Both the position numbers and the translations under genes were made by a program. From Auanema rhodensis (lineage: Eukaryota; Nematoda; Chromadorea; Rhabditida; Rhabditidae), in NCBI GenBank assembly GCA_964057225.1, contig OZ059900.1:15639638-15703637 (forward strand): a stretch of 64,000 nucleotides of DNA, read 5' to 3'. Positions 25,642 through 40,004 of the stretch are shown piece by piece (the stretch's first letter is position 1; the number at the start of each line of letters is the position of its first letter). Under the pieces are notes generated by a model that had not been told where the DNA came from, did no database searches, and worked only from the letters and a program-made list of their open reading frames with translations.

Positions 25642-26667
25642 TCTAACCCCTGTTTTTTTGTCGTGAAAGTGGAACTAGACGTTGTACGAACAATTTTGAG
25701 CTAGGTTTCATTGACATTGCATGAGTTTGAACACATGAAATCGTAAGTCAAAACCTTGTTTACAGCGAAATTTCCAAAAACTGGTTTTCCAGCATAATAA
25801 AATATTTCTCATGGGAAATACTGTGTTTTTGTATTTTTCTAGTGTTCAGCATGTAAAATGCTTCATTTTAGTATGTAACACGCTGAAATTCGTTGCATTT
25901 GACGACTCATATGAACAAAAATCGATTTAATCAATATTAGCCATAAGGGGCGTGCCCTCAGAATATGCTAATTTCCTTAATTTTCTAACCCCTGTTTTTT
26001 TGTCGCGAAAGTGGAACTAGACGTTGTACGAACAATTTTGAGCTAGGTTTCATTGACATTGCATGAGTTTGAACACATGAAATCGTAAGTCAAAACCTTG
26101 TTTACAGCGAAATTTCCAAAAACTGGTTTTCCAGCATAATAAAATATTTCTCATGGGAAATACTGTGTTTTTGTATTTTTCTAGTGTTCAGCATGTAAAA
26201 TGCTTCATTTTAGTATGTAACACGCTGAAATTCGTTGCATTTGACGACTCATATGAACAAAAATCGATTTAATCAATATTAGCCATAAGGGGCGTGCCCT
26301 CAGAATATGCTAATTTCCTTAATTTTCTAACCCCTGTTTTTTTGTCGTGAAAGTGGAACTAGACGTTGTACGAACAATTTTGAGCTAGGTTTCATTGACA
26401 TTGCATGAGTTTGAACACATGAAATCGTAAGTCAAAACCTTGTTTACAGCGAAATTTCCAAAAACTGGTTTTCCAGCATAATAAAATATTTCTCATGGGA
26501 AATACTGTGTTTTTGTATTTTTCTAGTGTTCAGCATGTGAAATGCTTCATTTTAGTATGTAACACGCTGAAATTCGTTGCATTTGACGACTCATATGAAC
26601 AAAAATCGATTTAATCAATATTAGCCATAAGGGGCGTGCCCTCAGAATATGCTAATTTCCTTAATTT

Positions 26668-27008
26668 TCTATCCCTGTTTTTTTGTCGTGAAAGTGGAAC
26701 TAGACGTTGTACGAACAATTTTGAGCTAGGTTTCATTGACATTGCATGAGTTTGAACACATGAAATCGTAAGTCAAAACCTTGTTTACAGCGAAATTTCC
26801 AAAAACTGGTTTTCCAGCATAATAAAATATTTCTCATGGGAAATACTGTGTTTTTGTATTTTTCTAGTGTTCAGCATGTAAAATGCTTCATTTTAGTATG
26901 TAACACGCTGAAATTCGTTGCATTTGACGACTCATATGAACAAAAATCGATTTAATCAATATTAGCCATAAGGGGCGTGCCCTCAGAATATGCTAATTTC
27001 CTTAATTT
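26668..27008 (+). repeat. 341-bp monomer with start-site deletion
   Basis: The unit begins TCTATCCCTG instead of TCTAACCCCTG, a net loss of one base plus one substitution. Unlike most 341-bp units it keeps the T7 run, so its shortness has a different cause. The rest of the unit is ordinary for domain II. Confidence 0.85.
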
Positions 27009-28718
27009 TCTAACCCCTGTTTTTTTGTCGTGAAAGTGGGACTAGACGTTGTACGAACAATTTTGAGCTAGGTTTCATTGACATTGCATGAGTTTGAACA
27101 CATGAAATCGTAAGTCAAAACCTTGTTTACAGCGAAATTTCCAAAAACTGGTTTTCCAGCATAATAAAATATTTCTCATGGAAAATACTGTGTTTTTGTA
27201 TTTTTCTAGTGTTCAGCATGTAAAATGCTTCATTTTAGTATGTAACACGCTGAAATTCGTTGCATTTGACGACTCATATGAACAAAAATCGATTTAATCA
27301 ATATTAGCCATAAGGGGCGTGCCCTCAGAATATGCTAATTCCCTTAATTTTCTAACCCCTGTTTTTTTGTCGTGAAAGTGGAACTAGACGTTGTACGAAC
27401 AATTTTGAGCTAGGTTTCATTGACATTGCATGAGTTTGAACACATGAAATCGTAAGTCAAAACCTTGTTTACAGCGAAATTTCCAAAAACTGGTTTTCCA
27501 GCATAATAAAATATTTCTCATGGGAAATACTGTGTTTTTGTATTTTTCTAGTGTTCAGCATGTAAAATGCTTCATTTTAGTATGTAACACGCTGAAATTC
27601 GTTGCATTTGACGACTCATATGAACAAAAATCGATTTAATCAATATTAGCCATAAGGGGCGTGCCCTCAGAATATGCTAATTCCCTTAATTTTCTAACCC
27701 CTGTTTTTTTGTCGTGAAAGTGGAACTAGACGTTGTACGAACAATTTTGAGCTAGGTTTCATTGACATTGCATGAGTTTGAACACATGAAATCGTAAGTC
27801 AAAACCTTGTTTACAGCGAAATTTCCAAAAACTGGTTTTCCAGCATAATAAAATATTTCTCATGGGAAATACTGTGTTTTTGTATTTTTCTAGTGTTCAG
27901 CATGTAAAATGCTTCATTTTAGTATGTAACACGCTGAAATTCGTTGCATTTGACGACTCATATGAACAAAAATCGATTTAATCAATATTAGCTATAAGGG
28001 GCGTGCCCTCAGAATATGCTAATTTCCTTAATTTTCTAACTCCTGTTTTTTTGTCGTGAAAGTGAGACTAGACGTTGTACGAACAATTTTGAGCTAGGTT
28101 TCATTGACATTGCATGAGTTTGAACACATGAAATCGTAAGTCAAAACCTTGTTTACAGCGAAATTTCCAAAAACTGGTTTTCCAGCATAATAAAATATTT
28201 CTCATGGGAAATACTGTGTTTTTGTATTTTTCTAGTATTCAGCATGTAAAATGCTTCATTTTAGTATGTAACACGCTGAAATTCGTTGCATTTGACGACT
28301 CATATGAACAAAAATCGATTTAATCAATATTAGCCATAAGGGGCGTGCCCTCAGAATATGCTAATTTCCTTAATTTTCTAACCCCTGTTTTTTTGTCGTG
28401 AAAGTGGAACTAGACGTTGTACGAACAATTTTGAGCTAGGTTTCATTGACATTGCATGAGTTTGAACACATGAAATCGTAAGTCAAAACCTTGTTTACAG
28501 CGAAATTTCCAAAAACTGGTTTTCCAGCATAATAAAATATTTCTCATGGAAAATACTGTGTTTTTGTATTTTTCTAGTGTTCAGCATGTAAAATGCTTCA
28601 TTTTAGTATGTAACACGCTGAAATTTGTTGCATTTGACGACTCATATGAACAAAAATCGATTTAATCAATATTAGCCATAAGGGGCGTGCCCTCAGAATA
28701 TGCTAATTCCCTTAATTT

Positions 28719-29060
28719 TCTAACCCCTGTTTTTTTGTCGTGAAAGTGGAACTAGACGTTGTACAGACAATTTTGAGCTAGGTTTCGTTGACATTGCATG
28801 AGTTTGAACACATGAAATCGTAAGTCAAAACCTTGTTTACAGCGAAATTTCCAAAAACTGGTTTTCCAGCATAATAAAATATTTCTCATGGGAAATACTG
28901 TGTTTTTGTATTTTTCTAGTGTTAAGCATGTGAAATGCTTCATTTTAGTATGTAACACGCTGAAATTCGTTGCATTTGACGACTCATATGAACAAAAATC
29001 GATTTAATCAATATTAGCCATAAGGGGCGTGCCCTCAGAATATGCTAATTCCCTTAATTT
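28719..29060 (+). repeat. Unusually variant monomer in domain II
   Basis: This unit carries GTACAGACAA (also seen at 29745), a private GTTTCGTTGAC with A to G at 28787, a private GTGTTAAGCATG with C to A at 28924, and GTGAAATGC. These changes remove two TGA codons on the minus strand and so open a 68-codon chance reading frame. Apart from these sites the unit matches its neighbours. Confidence 0.85.
28752..28958 (-). other. Chance 68-codon open reading frame in satellite DNA, not a gene
   Basis: The frame runs from an ATG at 28958 to a TAG at 28752-28754 on the minus strand. In ordinary monomers the same frame is closed by TGA at two places; here C to A at 28924 turns one TGA into TTA and A to G at 28787 turns the other into CGA. 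The predicted peptide has no recognisable domain, signal peptide or membrane segment, and no other unit keeps the frame open. I regard it as accidental and do not annotate a CDS. Confidence 0.9.
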
Positions 29061-31454
29061 TCTAACTCCTGTTTTTTTGTCGTGAAAGTGGAACTAGACG
29101 TTGTACGAACAATTTTGAGCTAGGTTTCATTGACATTGCATGAGTTTGAACACATGAAATCGTAAGTCAAAACCTTGTTTACAGCGAAATTTCCAAAAAC
29201 TGGTTTTCCAGCATAATAAAATATTTCTCATGGGAAATACTGTGTTTTTGTATTTTTCTAGTGTTCAGCATGTAAAATGCTTCATTTTAGTATGTAACAC
29301 GCTGAAATTCGTTGCATTTGACGACTCATATGAACAAAAATCGATTTAATCAATATTAGCCATAAGGGGCGTGCACTCAGAATATGCTAATTTCCTTAAT
29401 TTTCTAACCCCTGTTTTTTCGTCGTGAAAGTGGAACTAGACGTTGTACGAACAATTTTGAGCTAGGTTTCATTGACATTGCATGAGTTTGAACACATGAA
29501 ATCGTAAGTCAAAACCTTGTTTACAGCGAAATTTCCAAAAACTGGTTTTCCAGCATAATAAAATATTTCTCATGGAAAATACTGTGTTTTTGTATTTTTC
29601 TAGTGTTCAGCATGTAAAATGCTTCATTTTAGTATGTAACACGCTGAAATTCGTTGCATTTGACGACTCATATGAACAAAAATCGATTTAATCAATATTA
29701 GCCATAAGGGGCGTGCCCTCAGAATATGCTAATTCCCTTAATTTTCTAACCCCTGTTTTTTTGTCGTGAAAGTGGAACTAGACGTTGTACAGACAATTTT
29801 GAGCTAGGTTTCATTGACATTGCATGAGTTTGAACACATGAAATCGTAAGTCAAAACCTTGTTTACAGCGAAATTTCCAAAAACTGGTTTTCCAGCATAA
29901 TAAAATATTTCTCATGGGAAATACTGTGTTTTTGTATTTTTCTAGTGTTCAGCATGTAAAATGCTTCATTTTAGTATGTAACACGCTGAAATTCGTTGCA
30001 TTTGACGACTCATATGAACAAAAATCGATTTAATCAATATTAGCCATAAGGGGCGTGCCCTCAGAATATGCTAATTCCCTTAATTTTCTAACCCCTGTTT
30101 TTTTGTCGTGAAAGTGGAACTAGACGTTGTACAAACAATTTTGAGCTAGGTTTCATTGACATTGCATGAGTTTGAACACATGAAATCGTAAGTCAAAACC
30201 TTGTTTACAGCGAAATTTATAAAAACTGGTTTTCCAGCATAATAAAATATTTCTCATGGGAAATACTGTGTTTTTGTATTTTTCTAGTGTTCAGCATGTG
30301 AAATGCTTCATTTTAGTATGTAACACGCTGAAATTCGTTGCATTTGACGACTCATATGAACAAAAATCGATTTAATCAATATTAGCCATAAGGGGCGTGC
30401 CCTCAGAATATGCTAATTCCCTTAATTTTCTAACCCCTGTTTTTTTGTCGTGAAAGTGGAACTAGACGTTGTACGAACAATTTTGAGCTAGGTTTCATTG
30501 ACATTGCATGAGTTTGAACACATGAAATCGTAAGTCAAAACCTTGTTTACAGCGAAATTTCCAAAAACTGGTTTTCCAGCATAATAAAATATTTCTCATG
30601 GGAAATACTGTGTTTTTGTATTTTTCTAGTGTTCAGCATGTAAAATGCTTCATTTTAGTATGTAACACGCTGAAATTCGTTGCATTTGACGACTCATATG
30701 AACAAAAATCGATTTAATCAATATTAGCCATAAGGGGCGTGCCCTCAGAATATGCTAATTTCCTTAATTTTCTAACCCCTGTTTTTTTGTCGTGAAAGTG
30801 GGACTAGACGTTGTACGAACAATTTTGAGCTAGGTTTCATTGACATTGCATGAGTTTGAACACATGAAATCGTAAGTCAAAACCTTGTTTACAGCGAAAT
30901 TTCCAAAAACTGGTTTTCCAGCATAATAAAATATTTCTCATGGGAAATACTGTGTTTTTGTATTTTTCTAGTGTTCAGCATGTGAAATGCTTCATTTTAG
31001 TATGTAACACGCTGAAATTCGTTGCATTTGACGACTCATATGAACAAAAATCGATTTAATCAATATTAGCCATAAGGGGCGTGCCCTCAGAATATGCTAA
31101 TTCCCTTAATTTTCTAACCCCTGTTTTTTTGTCGTGAAAGTGAAACTAGACGTTGTACAAACAATTTTGAGCTAGGTTTCATTGACATTGCATGAGTTTG
31201 AACACATGAAATCGTAAGTCAAAACCTTGTTTACAGCGAAATTTCCAAAAACTGGTTTTCCAGCATAATAAAATATTTCTCATGGGAAATACTGTGTTTT
31301 TGTATTTTTCTAGTGTTCAGCATGTAAAATGCTTCATTTTAGTATGTAACACGCTGAAATTCGTTGCATTTGACGACTCATATGAACAAAAATCGATTTA
31401 ATCAATATTAGCCATAAGGGGCGTGCCCTCAGAATATGCTAATTTCCTTAATTT

Positions 31455-34400
31455 TCTAACCCCTGTTTTTTTGTCGTGAAAGTGGAACTAGACGTTGTAC
31501 GAACAATTTTGAGCTAGGTTTCATTGACATTGCATGAGTTTGAACACATGAAATCGTAAGTCAAAACCTTGTTTACAGCGAAATTTCCAAAAACTGGTTT
31601 TCCAGCATAATAAAATATTTCTCATGGGAAATACTGTGTTTTTCTATTTTTCTAGTGTTCAGCATGTAAAATGCTTCATTTTAGTATGTAACACGCTGAA
31701 ATTCGTTGCATTTGACGACTCATATGAACAAAAATCGATTTAATCAATATTAGCCATAAGGGGCGTGCCCTCAGAATATGCTAATTTCCTTAATTTTCTA
31801 ACTCCTGTTTTTTTGTCGTGAAAGTGGGACTAGACGTTGTACGAACAATTTTGAGCTAGGTTTCATTGACATTGCATGAGTTTGAACACATGAAATCGTA
31901 AGTCAAAACCTTGTTTACAGCGAAATTTCCAAAAACTGGTTTTCCAGCATAATAAAATATTTCTCATGGGAAATACTGTGTTTTTGTATTTTTCTAGTGT
32001 TCAGCATGTAAAATGCTTCATTTTAGTATGTAACACGCTGAAATTCGTTGCATTTGACGACTCATATGAACAAAAATCGATTTAATCAATATTAGCCATA
32101 AGGGGCGTGCCCTCAGAATATGCTAATTCCCTTAATTTTCTAACCCCTGTTTTTTTGTCGTGAAAGTGGAACTAGACGTTGTACAAACAATTTTGAGCTA
32201 GGTTTCATTGACATTGCATGAGTTTGAACACATGAAATCGTAAGTCAAAACCTTGTTTACAGCGAAATTTCCAAAAACTGGTTTTCCAGCATAATAAAAT
32301 ATTTCTCATGGGAAATACTGTGTTTTTGTATTTTTCTAGTGTTCAGCATGTAAAATGCTTCATTTTAGTATGTAACACGCTGAAATTCGTTGCATTTGAC
32401 GACTCATATGAACAAAAATCGATTTAATCAATATTAGCCATAAGGGGCGTGCCCTCAGAATATGCTAATTTCCTTAATTTTCTAACCCCTGTTTTTTTGT
32501 CGTGAAAGTGGGACTAGACGTTGTACGAACAATTTTGAGCTAGGTTTCATTGACATTGCATGAGTTTGAACACATGAAATCGTAAGTCAAAACCTTGTTT
32601 ACAGCGAAATTTCCAAAAACTGGTTTTCCAGCATAATAAAATATTTCTCATGGAAAATACTGTGTTTTTGTATTTTTCTAGTGTTCAGCATGTAAAATGC
32701 TTCATTTTAGTATGTAACACGCTGAAATTCGTTGCATTTGACGACTCATATGAACAAAAATCGATTTAATCAATATTAGCCATAAGGGGCGTGCCCTCAG
32801 AATATGCTAATTTCCTTAATTTTCTAACTCCTGTTTTTTTGTCGTGAAAGTGGAACTAGACGTTGTACGAACAATTTTGAGCTAGGTTTCATTGACATTG
32901 CATGAGTTTGAACACATGAAATCGTAAGTCAAAACCTTGTTTACAGCGAAATTTATAAAAACTGGTTTTCCAGCATAATAAAATATTTCTCATGGGAAAT
33001 TCTGTGTTTTTGTATTTTTCTAGTGTTCAGCATGTAAAATGCTTCATTTTAGTATGTAACACGCTGAAATTCGTTGCATTTGACGACTCATATGAACAAA
33101 AATCGATTTAATCAATATTAGCCATAAGGGGCGTGCCCTCAGAATATGCTAATTCCCTTAATTTTCTAACCCCTGTTTTTTTGTCGTGAAAGTGGAACTA
33201 GACGTTGTACGAACAATTTTGAGCTAGGTTTCATTGACATTGCATGAGTTTGAACACATGAAATCGTAAGTCAAAACCTTGTTTACAGCGAAATTTCCAA
33301 AAACTGGTTTTCCAGCATAATAAAATATTTCTCATGGGAAATACTGTGTTTTTCTATTTTTCTAGTGTTCAGCATGTAAAATGCTTCATTTTAGTATGTA
33401 ACACGCTGAAATTCGTTGCATTTGACGACTCATATGAACAAAAATCGATTTAATCAATATTAGCCATAAGGGGCGTGCCCTCAGAATATGCTAATTTCCT
33501 TAATTTTCTAACTCCTGTTTTTTTGTCGTGAAAGTGGGACTAGACGTTGTACGAACAATTTTGAGCTAGGTTTCATTGACATTGCATGAGTTTGAACACA
33601 TGAAATCGTAAGTCAAAACCTTGTTTACAGCGAAATTTCCAAAAACTGGTTTTCCAGCATAATAAAATATTTCTCATGGGAAATACTGTGTTTTTGTATT
33701 TTTCTAGTGTTCAGCATGTAAAATGCTTCATTTTAGTATGTAACACGCTGAAATTCGTTGCATTTGACGACTCATATGAACAAAAATCGATTTAATCAAT
33801 ATTAGCCATAAGGGGCGTGCCCTCAGAATATGCTAATTCCCTTAATTTTCTAACCCCTGTTTTTTTGTCGTGAAAGTGGAACTAGACGTTGTACAAACAA
33901 TTTTGAGCTAGGTTTCATTGACATTGCATGAGTTTGAACACATGAAATCGTAAGTCAAAACCTTGTTTACAGCGAAATTTCCAAAAACTGGTTTTCCAGC
34001 ATAATAAAATATTTCTCATGGGAAATACTGTGTTTTTGTATTTTTCTAGTGTTCAGCATGTAAAATGCTTCATTTTAGTATGTAACACGCTGAAATTCGT
34101 TGCATTTGACGACTCATATGAACAAAAATCGATTTAATCAATATTAGCCATAAGGGGCGTGCCCTCAGAATATGCTAATTTCCTTAATTTTCTAACCCCT
34201 GTTTTTTTGTCGTGAAAATGGGACTAGACGTTGTACGAACAATTTTGAGCTAGGTTTCATTGACATTGCATGAGTTTGAACACATGAAATCGTAAGTCAA
34301 AACCTTGTTTACAGCGAAATTTCCAAAAACTGGTTTTCCAGCATAATAAAATATTTCTCATGGAAAATACTGTGTTTTTGTATTTTTCTAGTGTTCAGCA

Positions 34401-34874
34401 TGTAAAATGCTTCATTTTAGTATGTAACACGCTGAAATTCGTTGCATTTGACGACTCATATGAACAAAAATCGATTTAATCAATATTAGCCATAAGGGGC
34501 GTGCCCTCAGAATATGCTAATTTCCTTAATTTTCTAACTCCTGTTTTTTTGTCGTGAAAGTGGAACTAGACGTTGTACGAACAATTTTGAGCTAGGTTTC
34601 ATTGACATTGCATGAGTTTGAACACATGAAATCGTAAGTCAAAACCTTGTTTACAGCGAAATTTATAAAAACTGGTTTTCCAGCATAATAAAATATTTCT
34701 CATGGGAAATTCTGTGTTTTTGTATTTTTCTAGTGTTCAGCATGTAAAATGCTTCATTTTAGTATGTAACACGCTGAAATTCGTTGCATTTGACGACTCA
34801 TATGAACAAAAATCGATTTAATCAATATTAGCCATAAGGGGCGTGCCCTCAGAATATGCTAATTCCCTTAATTT
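31455..34874 (+). repeat. Tandem five-monomer (1710-bp) higher-order repeat, nearly identical copies
   Basis: Copy 1 is 31455-33164 and copy 2 is 33165-34874. The order is: TTTCTATTTTT unit, AACTCC/GTGGGAC unit ending AATTCCC, TACAAAC unit, GTGGGAC/CATGGAAAAT unit, AACTCC unit with TTTATAAAAAC and GGAAATTCTG. The only difference I noticed is G at 32508 versus A at 34218 (GAAAGTGGG to GAAAATGGG). The beginning of the same series is seen again from 37953 (TTTCTATTTTT, AACTCC/GTGGGAC, TACAAAC, GTGGGAC), where the first unit also has GTGTGCAG. Confidence 0.88.
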
Positions 34875-35216
34875 TCTAACCCCTGTTTTTTTGTCGTGAA
34901 AGTGGAACTAGACGTTGTACGAACAATTTTGAGCTAGGTTTCATTGACATTGCATGAGTTTGAACACATGAAATCGTAAGTCAAAACCTTGTTTACAGCG
35001 AAATTTCCAAAAACTGGTTTTCCAGCATAATAAAATATTTCTCATGGGAAATACTGTGTTTTTGTATTTTTCTAGTGTTCAGCATGTAAAATGCTTCATT
35101 TTAGTATGTAACACGCTGAAATTCGTTGCATTTGACGACTCATATGAACAAAAATCGATTTAATCAATATTAGCCATAAGGGGCGTGCCCTCAGAATATG
35201 CTAATTTCCTTAATTT

Positions 35217-36242
35217 TCTAACCCCTGTTTTTTTGTTGTGAAAGTGGAACCAGACGTTGTACGAACAATTTTGAGCTAGGTTTCATTGACATTGCATGAG
35301 TTTGAACACATGAAATCGTAAGTCAAAACCTTGTTTACAGCGAAATTTCCAAAAACTGGTTTTCCAGCATAATAAAATATTTCTCATGGGAAATACTGTG
35401 TTTTTGTATTTTTCTAGTGTTCAGCATGTAAAATGCTTCATTTCAGTATGTAACACGCTGAAATTCGTTGCATTTGACGACTCATATGAACAAAAATCGA
35501 TTTAATCAATATTAGCCATAAGGGGCGTGCCCTCAGAATATGCTAATTTCCTTAATTTTCTAACCCCTGTTTTTTTGTCGTGTAAGTGGAACTAGACGTT
35601 GTACGAACAATTTTGAGCTAGGTTTCATTGACATTGCATGAGTTTGAACACATGAAATCGTAAGTCAAAACCTTGTTTACAGCGAAATTTCCAAAAACTG
35701 GTTTTCCAGCATAATAAAATATTTCTCATGGGAAATACTGTGTTTTTGTATTTTTCTAGTGTTCAGCATGTAAAATGCTTCATTTCAGTATGTAACACGC
35801 TGAAATTCGTTGCATTTGACGACTCATATGAACAAAAATCGATTTAATCAATATTAGCCATAAGGGGCGTGCCCTCAGAATATGCTAATTTCCTTAATTT
35901 TCTAACCCCTGTTTTTTTGTCGTGTAAGTGGAACTAGACGTTGTACGAACAATTTTGAGCTAGGTTTCATTGACATTGCATGAGTTTGAACACATGAAAT
36001 CGTAAGTCAAAACCTTGTTTACAGCGAAATTTCCAAAAACTGGTTTTCCAGCATAATAAAATATTTCTCATGGGAAATACTGTGTTTTTGTATTTTTCTA
36101 GTGTTCAGCATGTAAAATGCTTCATTTTAGTATGTAACACGCTGAAATTCGTTGCATTTGACGACTCATATGAACAAAAATCGATTTAATCAATATTAGC
36201 CATAAGGGGCGTGCCCTCAGAATATGCTAATTCCCTTAATTT
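35217..36242 (+). repeat. Three-unit cluster with GTGTAAGTGG / CATTTCAGTA markers
   Basis: The units at 35217 and 35559 have CATTTCAGTA instead of CATTTTAGTA, and those at 35559 and 35901 have GTCGTGTAAGTGG instead of GTCGTGAAAGTGG. The first unit also has GTTGTG and GGAACCAGAC. The same chain (CATTTCAGTA unit followed by a GTGTAAGTGG unit) reappears at 40348 and 40690, so this cluster was copied within domain II about 4.8 kb downstream. Confidence 0.8.
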
Positions 36243-36584
36243 TCTAACCCCTGTTTTTTTGTCGTGAAAGTGGAACTAGACGTTGTACAAACAATTTTGA
36301 GCTAGGTTTCATTGACATTGCATGAGTTTGAACACATGAAATCGTAAGTCAAAACCTTGTTTACAGCGAAATTTCCAAAAACTGGTTTTCCAGCATAATA
36401 AAATATTTCTCATGGGAAATACTGTGTTTTTGTATTTTTCTAGTGTTCAGCATGTAAAATGCTTCATTTTAGTATGTAACACGCTGTAATTCGTTGCATT
36501 TGACGACTCATATGAACAAAAATCGATTTAATCAATATTAGCCATAAGGGGCGTGCCCTCAGAATATGCTAATTTCCTTAATTT

Positions 36585-37952
36585 TCTAACCCCTGTTTTT
36601 TTGTCGTGAAAGTGGGACTAGACGTTGTACGAACAATTTTGAGCTAGGTTTCATTGACATTGCATGAGTTTGAACACATGAAATCGTAAGTCAAAACCTT
36701 GTTTACAGCGAAATTACCAAAAACTGGTTTTCCAGCATAATAAAATATTTCTCATGGGAAATACTGTGTTTTTGTATTTTTCTAGTGTTCAGCATGTAAA
36801 ATGCTTCATTTTAGTATGTAACACGCTGAAATTCGTTGCATTTGACGACTCATATGAACAAAAATCGATTTAATCAATATTAGCCATAAGGGGCGTGCCC
36901 TCAGAATATGCTAATTCCCTTAATTTTCTAACCCCTGTTTTTTTGTCGTGAAAGTGAAACTAGACGTTGTACAAACAATTTTGAGCTAGGTTTCATTGAC
37001 ATTGCATGAGTTTGAACACATGAAATCGTAAGTCAAAACCTTGTTTACAGCGAAATTTCCAAAAACTGGTTTTCCAGCATAATAAAATATTTCTCATGGG
37101 AAATACTGTGTTTTTGTATTTTTCTAGTGTTCAGCATGTAAAATGCTTCATTTTAGTATGTAACACGCTGAAATTCGTTGCATTTGACGACTCATATGAA
37201 CAAAAATCGATTTAATCAATATTAGCCATAAGGGGCGTGCCCTCAGAATATGCTAATTTCCTTAATTTTCTAACCCCTGTTTTTTTGTCGTGAAAGTGGG
37301 ACTAGACGTTGTACGAACAATTTTGAGCTAGGTTTCATTGACATTGCATGAGTTTGAACACATGAAATCGTAAGTCAAAACCTTGTTTACAGCGAAATTT
37401 CCAAAAACTGGTTTTCCAGCATAATAAAATATTTCTCATGGGAAATACTGTGTTTTTGTATTTTTCTAGTGTTCAGCATGTAAAATGCTTCATTTTAGTA
37501 TGTAACACGCTGAAATTCGTTGCATTTGACGACTCATATGAACAAAAATCGATTTAATCAATATTAGCCATAAGGGGCGTGCCCTCAGAATATGCTAATT
37601 CCCTTAATTTTCTAACCCCTGTTTTTTTGTCGTGAAAGTGAAACTAGACGTTGTACAAACAATTTTGAGCTAGGTTTCATTGACATTGCATGAGTTTGAA
37701 CACATGAAATCGTAAGTCAAAACCTTGTTTACAGCGAAATTTCCAAAAACTGGTTTTCCAGCATAATAAAATATTTCTCATGGGAAATACTGTGTTTTTG
37801 TATTTTTCTAGTGTTCAGCATGTAAAATGCTTCATTTTAGTATGTAACACGCTGAAATTCGTTGCATTTGACGACTCATATGAACAAAAATCGATTTAAT
37901 CAATATTAGCCATAAGGGGCGTGCCCTCAGAATATGCTAATTTCCTTAATTT
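36585..37952 (+). repeat. Dimer (684-bp) repeated twice: GTGGGAC then GTGAAACTAG/TACAAAC
   Basis: Units at 36585 and 37269 have GTGGGACTAG and end AATTCCC; each is followed by a unit (36927, 37611) with GTGAAACTAG, TACAAAC and AATTTCC. The unit at 36585 has a private AAATTACCAAAA. The same pair is also present at 30771-31454, where the first unit additionally has GTGAAATGC. This is a short-range two-unit higher-order repeat inside domain II. Confidence 0.8.
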
Positions 37953-40004
37953 TCTAACCCCTGTTTTTTTGTCGTGAAAGTGGAACTAGACGTTGTACGA
38001 ACAATTTTGAGCTAGGTTTCATTGACATTGCATGAGTTTGAACACATGAAATCGTAAGTCAAAACCTTGTTTACAGCGAAATTTCCAAAAACTGGTTTTC
38101 CAGCATAATAAAATATTTCTCATGGGAAATACTGTGTTTTTCTATTTTTCTAGTGTGCAGCATGTAAAATGCTTCATTTTAGTATGTAACACGCTGAAAT
38201 TCGTTGCATTTGACGACTCATATGAACAAAAATCGATTTAATCAATATTAGCCATAAGGGGCGTGCCCTCAGAATATGCTAATTTCCTTAATTTTCTAAC
38301 TCCTGTTTTTTTGTCGTGAAAGTGGGACTAGACGTTGTACGAACAATTTTGAGCTAGGTTTCATTGACATTGCATGAGTTTGAACACATGAAATCGTAAG
38401 TCAAAACCTTGTTTACAGCGAAATTTCCAAAAACTGGTTTTCCAGCATAATAAAATATTTCTCATGGGAAATAATGTGTTTTTGTATTTTTCTAGTGTTC
38501 AGCATGTAAAATGCTTCATTTTAGTATGTAACACGCTGAAATTCGTTGCATTTGACGACTCATATGAACAAAAATCGATTTAATCAATATTAGCCATAAG
38601 GGGCGTGCCCTCAGAATATGCTAATTCCCTTAATTTTCTAACCCCTGTTTTTTTGTCGTGAAAGTGGAACTAGACGTTGTACAAACAATTTTGAGCTAGG
38701 TTTCATTGACATTGCATGAGTTTGAACACATGAAATCGTAAGTCAAAACCTTGTTTACAGCGAAATTTCCAAAAACTGGTTTTCCAGCATAATAAAATAT
38801 TTCTCATGGGAAATACTGTGTTTTTGTATTTTTCTAGTGTTCAGCATGTAAAATGCTTCATTTTAGTATGTAACACGCTGAAATTCGTTGCATTTGACGA
38901 CTCATATGAACAAAAATCGATTTAATCAATATTAGCCATAAGGGGCGTGCCCTCAGAATATGCTAATTTCCTTAATTTTCTAACCCCTGTTTTTTTGTCG
39001 TGAAAGTGGGACTAGACGTTGTACGAACAATTTTGAGCTAGGTTTCATTGACATTGCATGAGTTTGAACACATGAAATCGTAAGTCAAAACCTTGTTTAC
39101 AGCGAAATTTCCAAAAACTGGTTTTCCAGCATAATAAAATATTTCTCATGGGAAATACTGTGTTTTTGTATTTTTCTAGTGTTCAGCATGTAAAATGCTT
39201 CATTTTAGTATGTAACACGCTGAAATTCGTTGCATTTGACGACTCATATGAACAAAAATCGATTTAATCAATATTAGCCATAAGGGGCGTGCCCTCAGAA
39301 TATGCTAATTTCCTTAATTTTCTAACCCCTGTTTTTTTGTCGTGAAAGTGGGACTAGACGTTGTACGAACAATTTTGAGCTAGGTTTCATTGACATTGCA
39401 TGAGTTTGAACACATGAAATCGTAAGTCAAAACCTTGTTTACAGCGAAATTTCCAAAAACTGGTTTTCCAGCATAATAAAATATTTCTCATGGGAAATAC
39501 TGTGTTTTTGTATTTTTCTAGTGTTCAGCATGTAAAATGCTTCATTTTAGTATGTAACACGCTGAAATTCGTTGCATTTGACGACTCATATGAACAAAAA
39601 TCGATTTAATCAATATTAGACATAAGGGGCGTGCCCTCAGAATATGCTAATTCCCTTAATTTTCTAACTCCTGTTCTTTTGTCGTGAAAGTGGAACTAGA
39701 CGTTGTACGAACAATTTTGAGCTAGGTTTCATTGACATTGCATGAGTTTGAACACATGAAATCGTAAGTCAAAACCTTGTTTACAGCGAAATTTCCAAAA
39801 ACTGGTTTTCCAGCATAATAAAATATTTCTCATGGGAAATATTGTGTTTTTGTATTTTTCTAGTGTTCAGCATGTAAAATGCTTCATTTTAGTATGTAAC
39901 ACGCTGAAATTCGTTGCATTTGACGACTCATATGAACAAAAATCGATTTAATCAATATTAGCCATAAGGGGCGTGCCCTCAGAATATGCTAATTCCCTTA
40001 ATTT

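Noticed and set aside
28752-28958. 68-codon reading frame on the minus strand as a gene
   Set aside because: It lies wholly inside one satellite unit and exists only because two point changes remove TGA codons that close the frame elsewhere. It has no domain and no conservation of the frame across copies.
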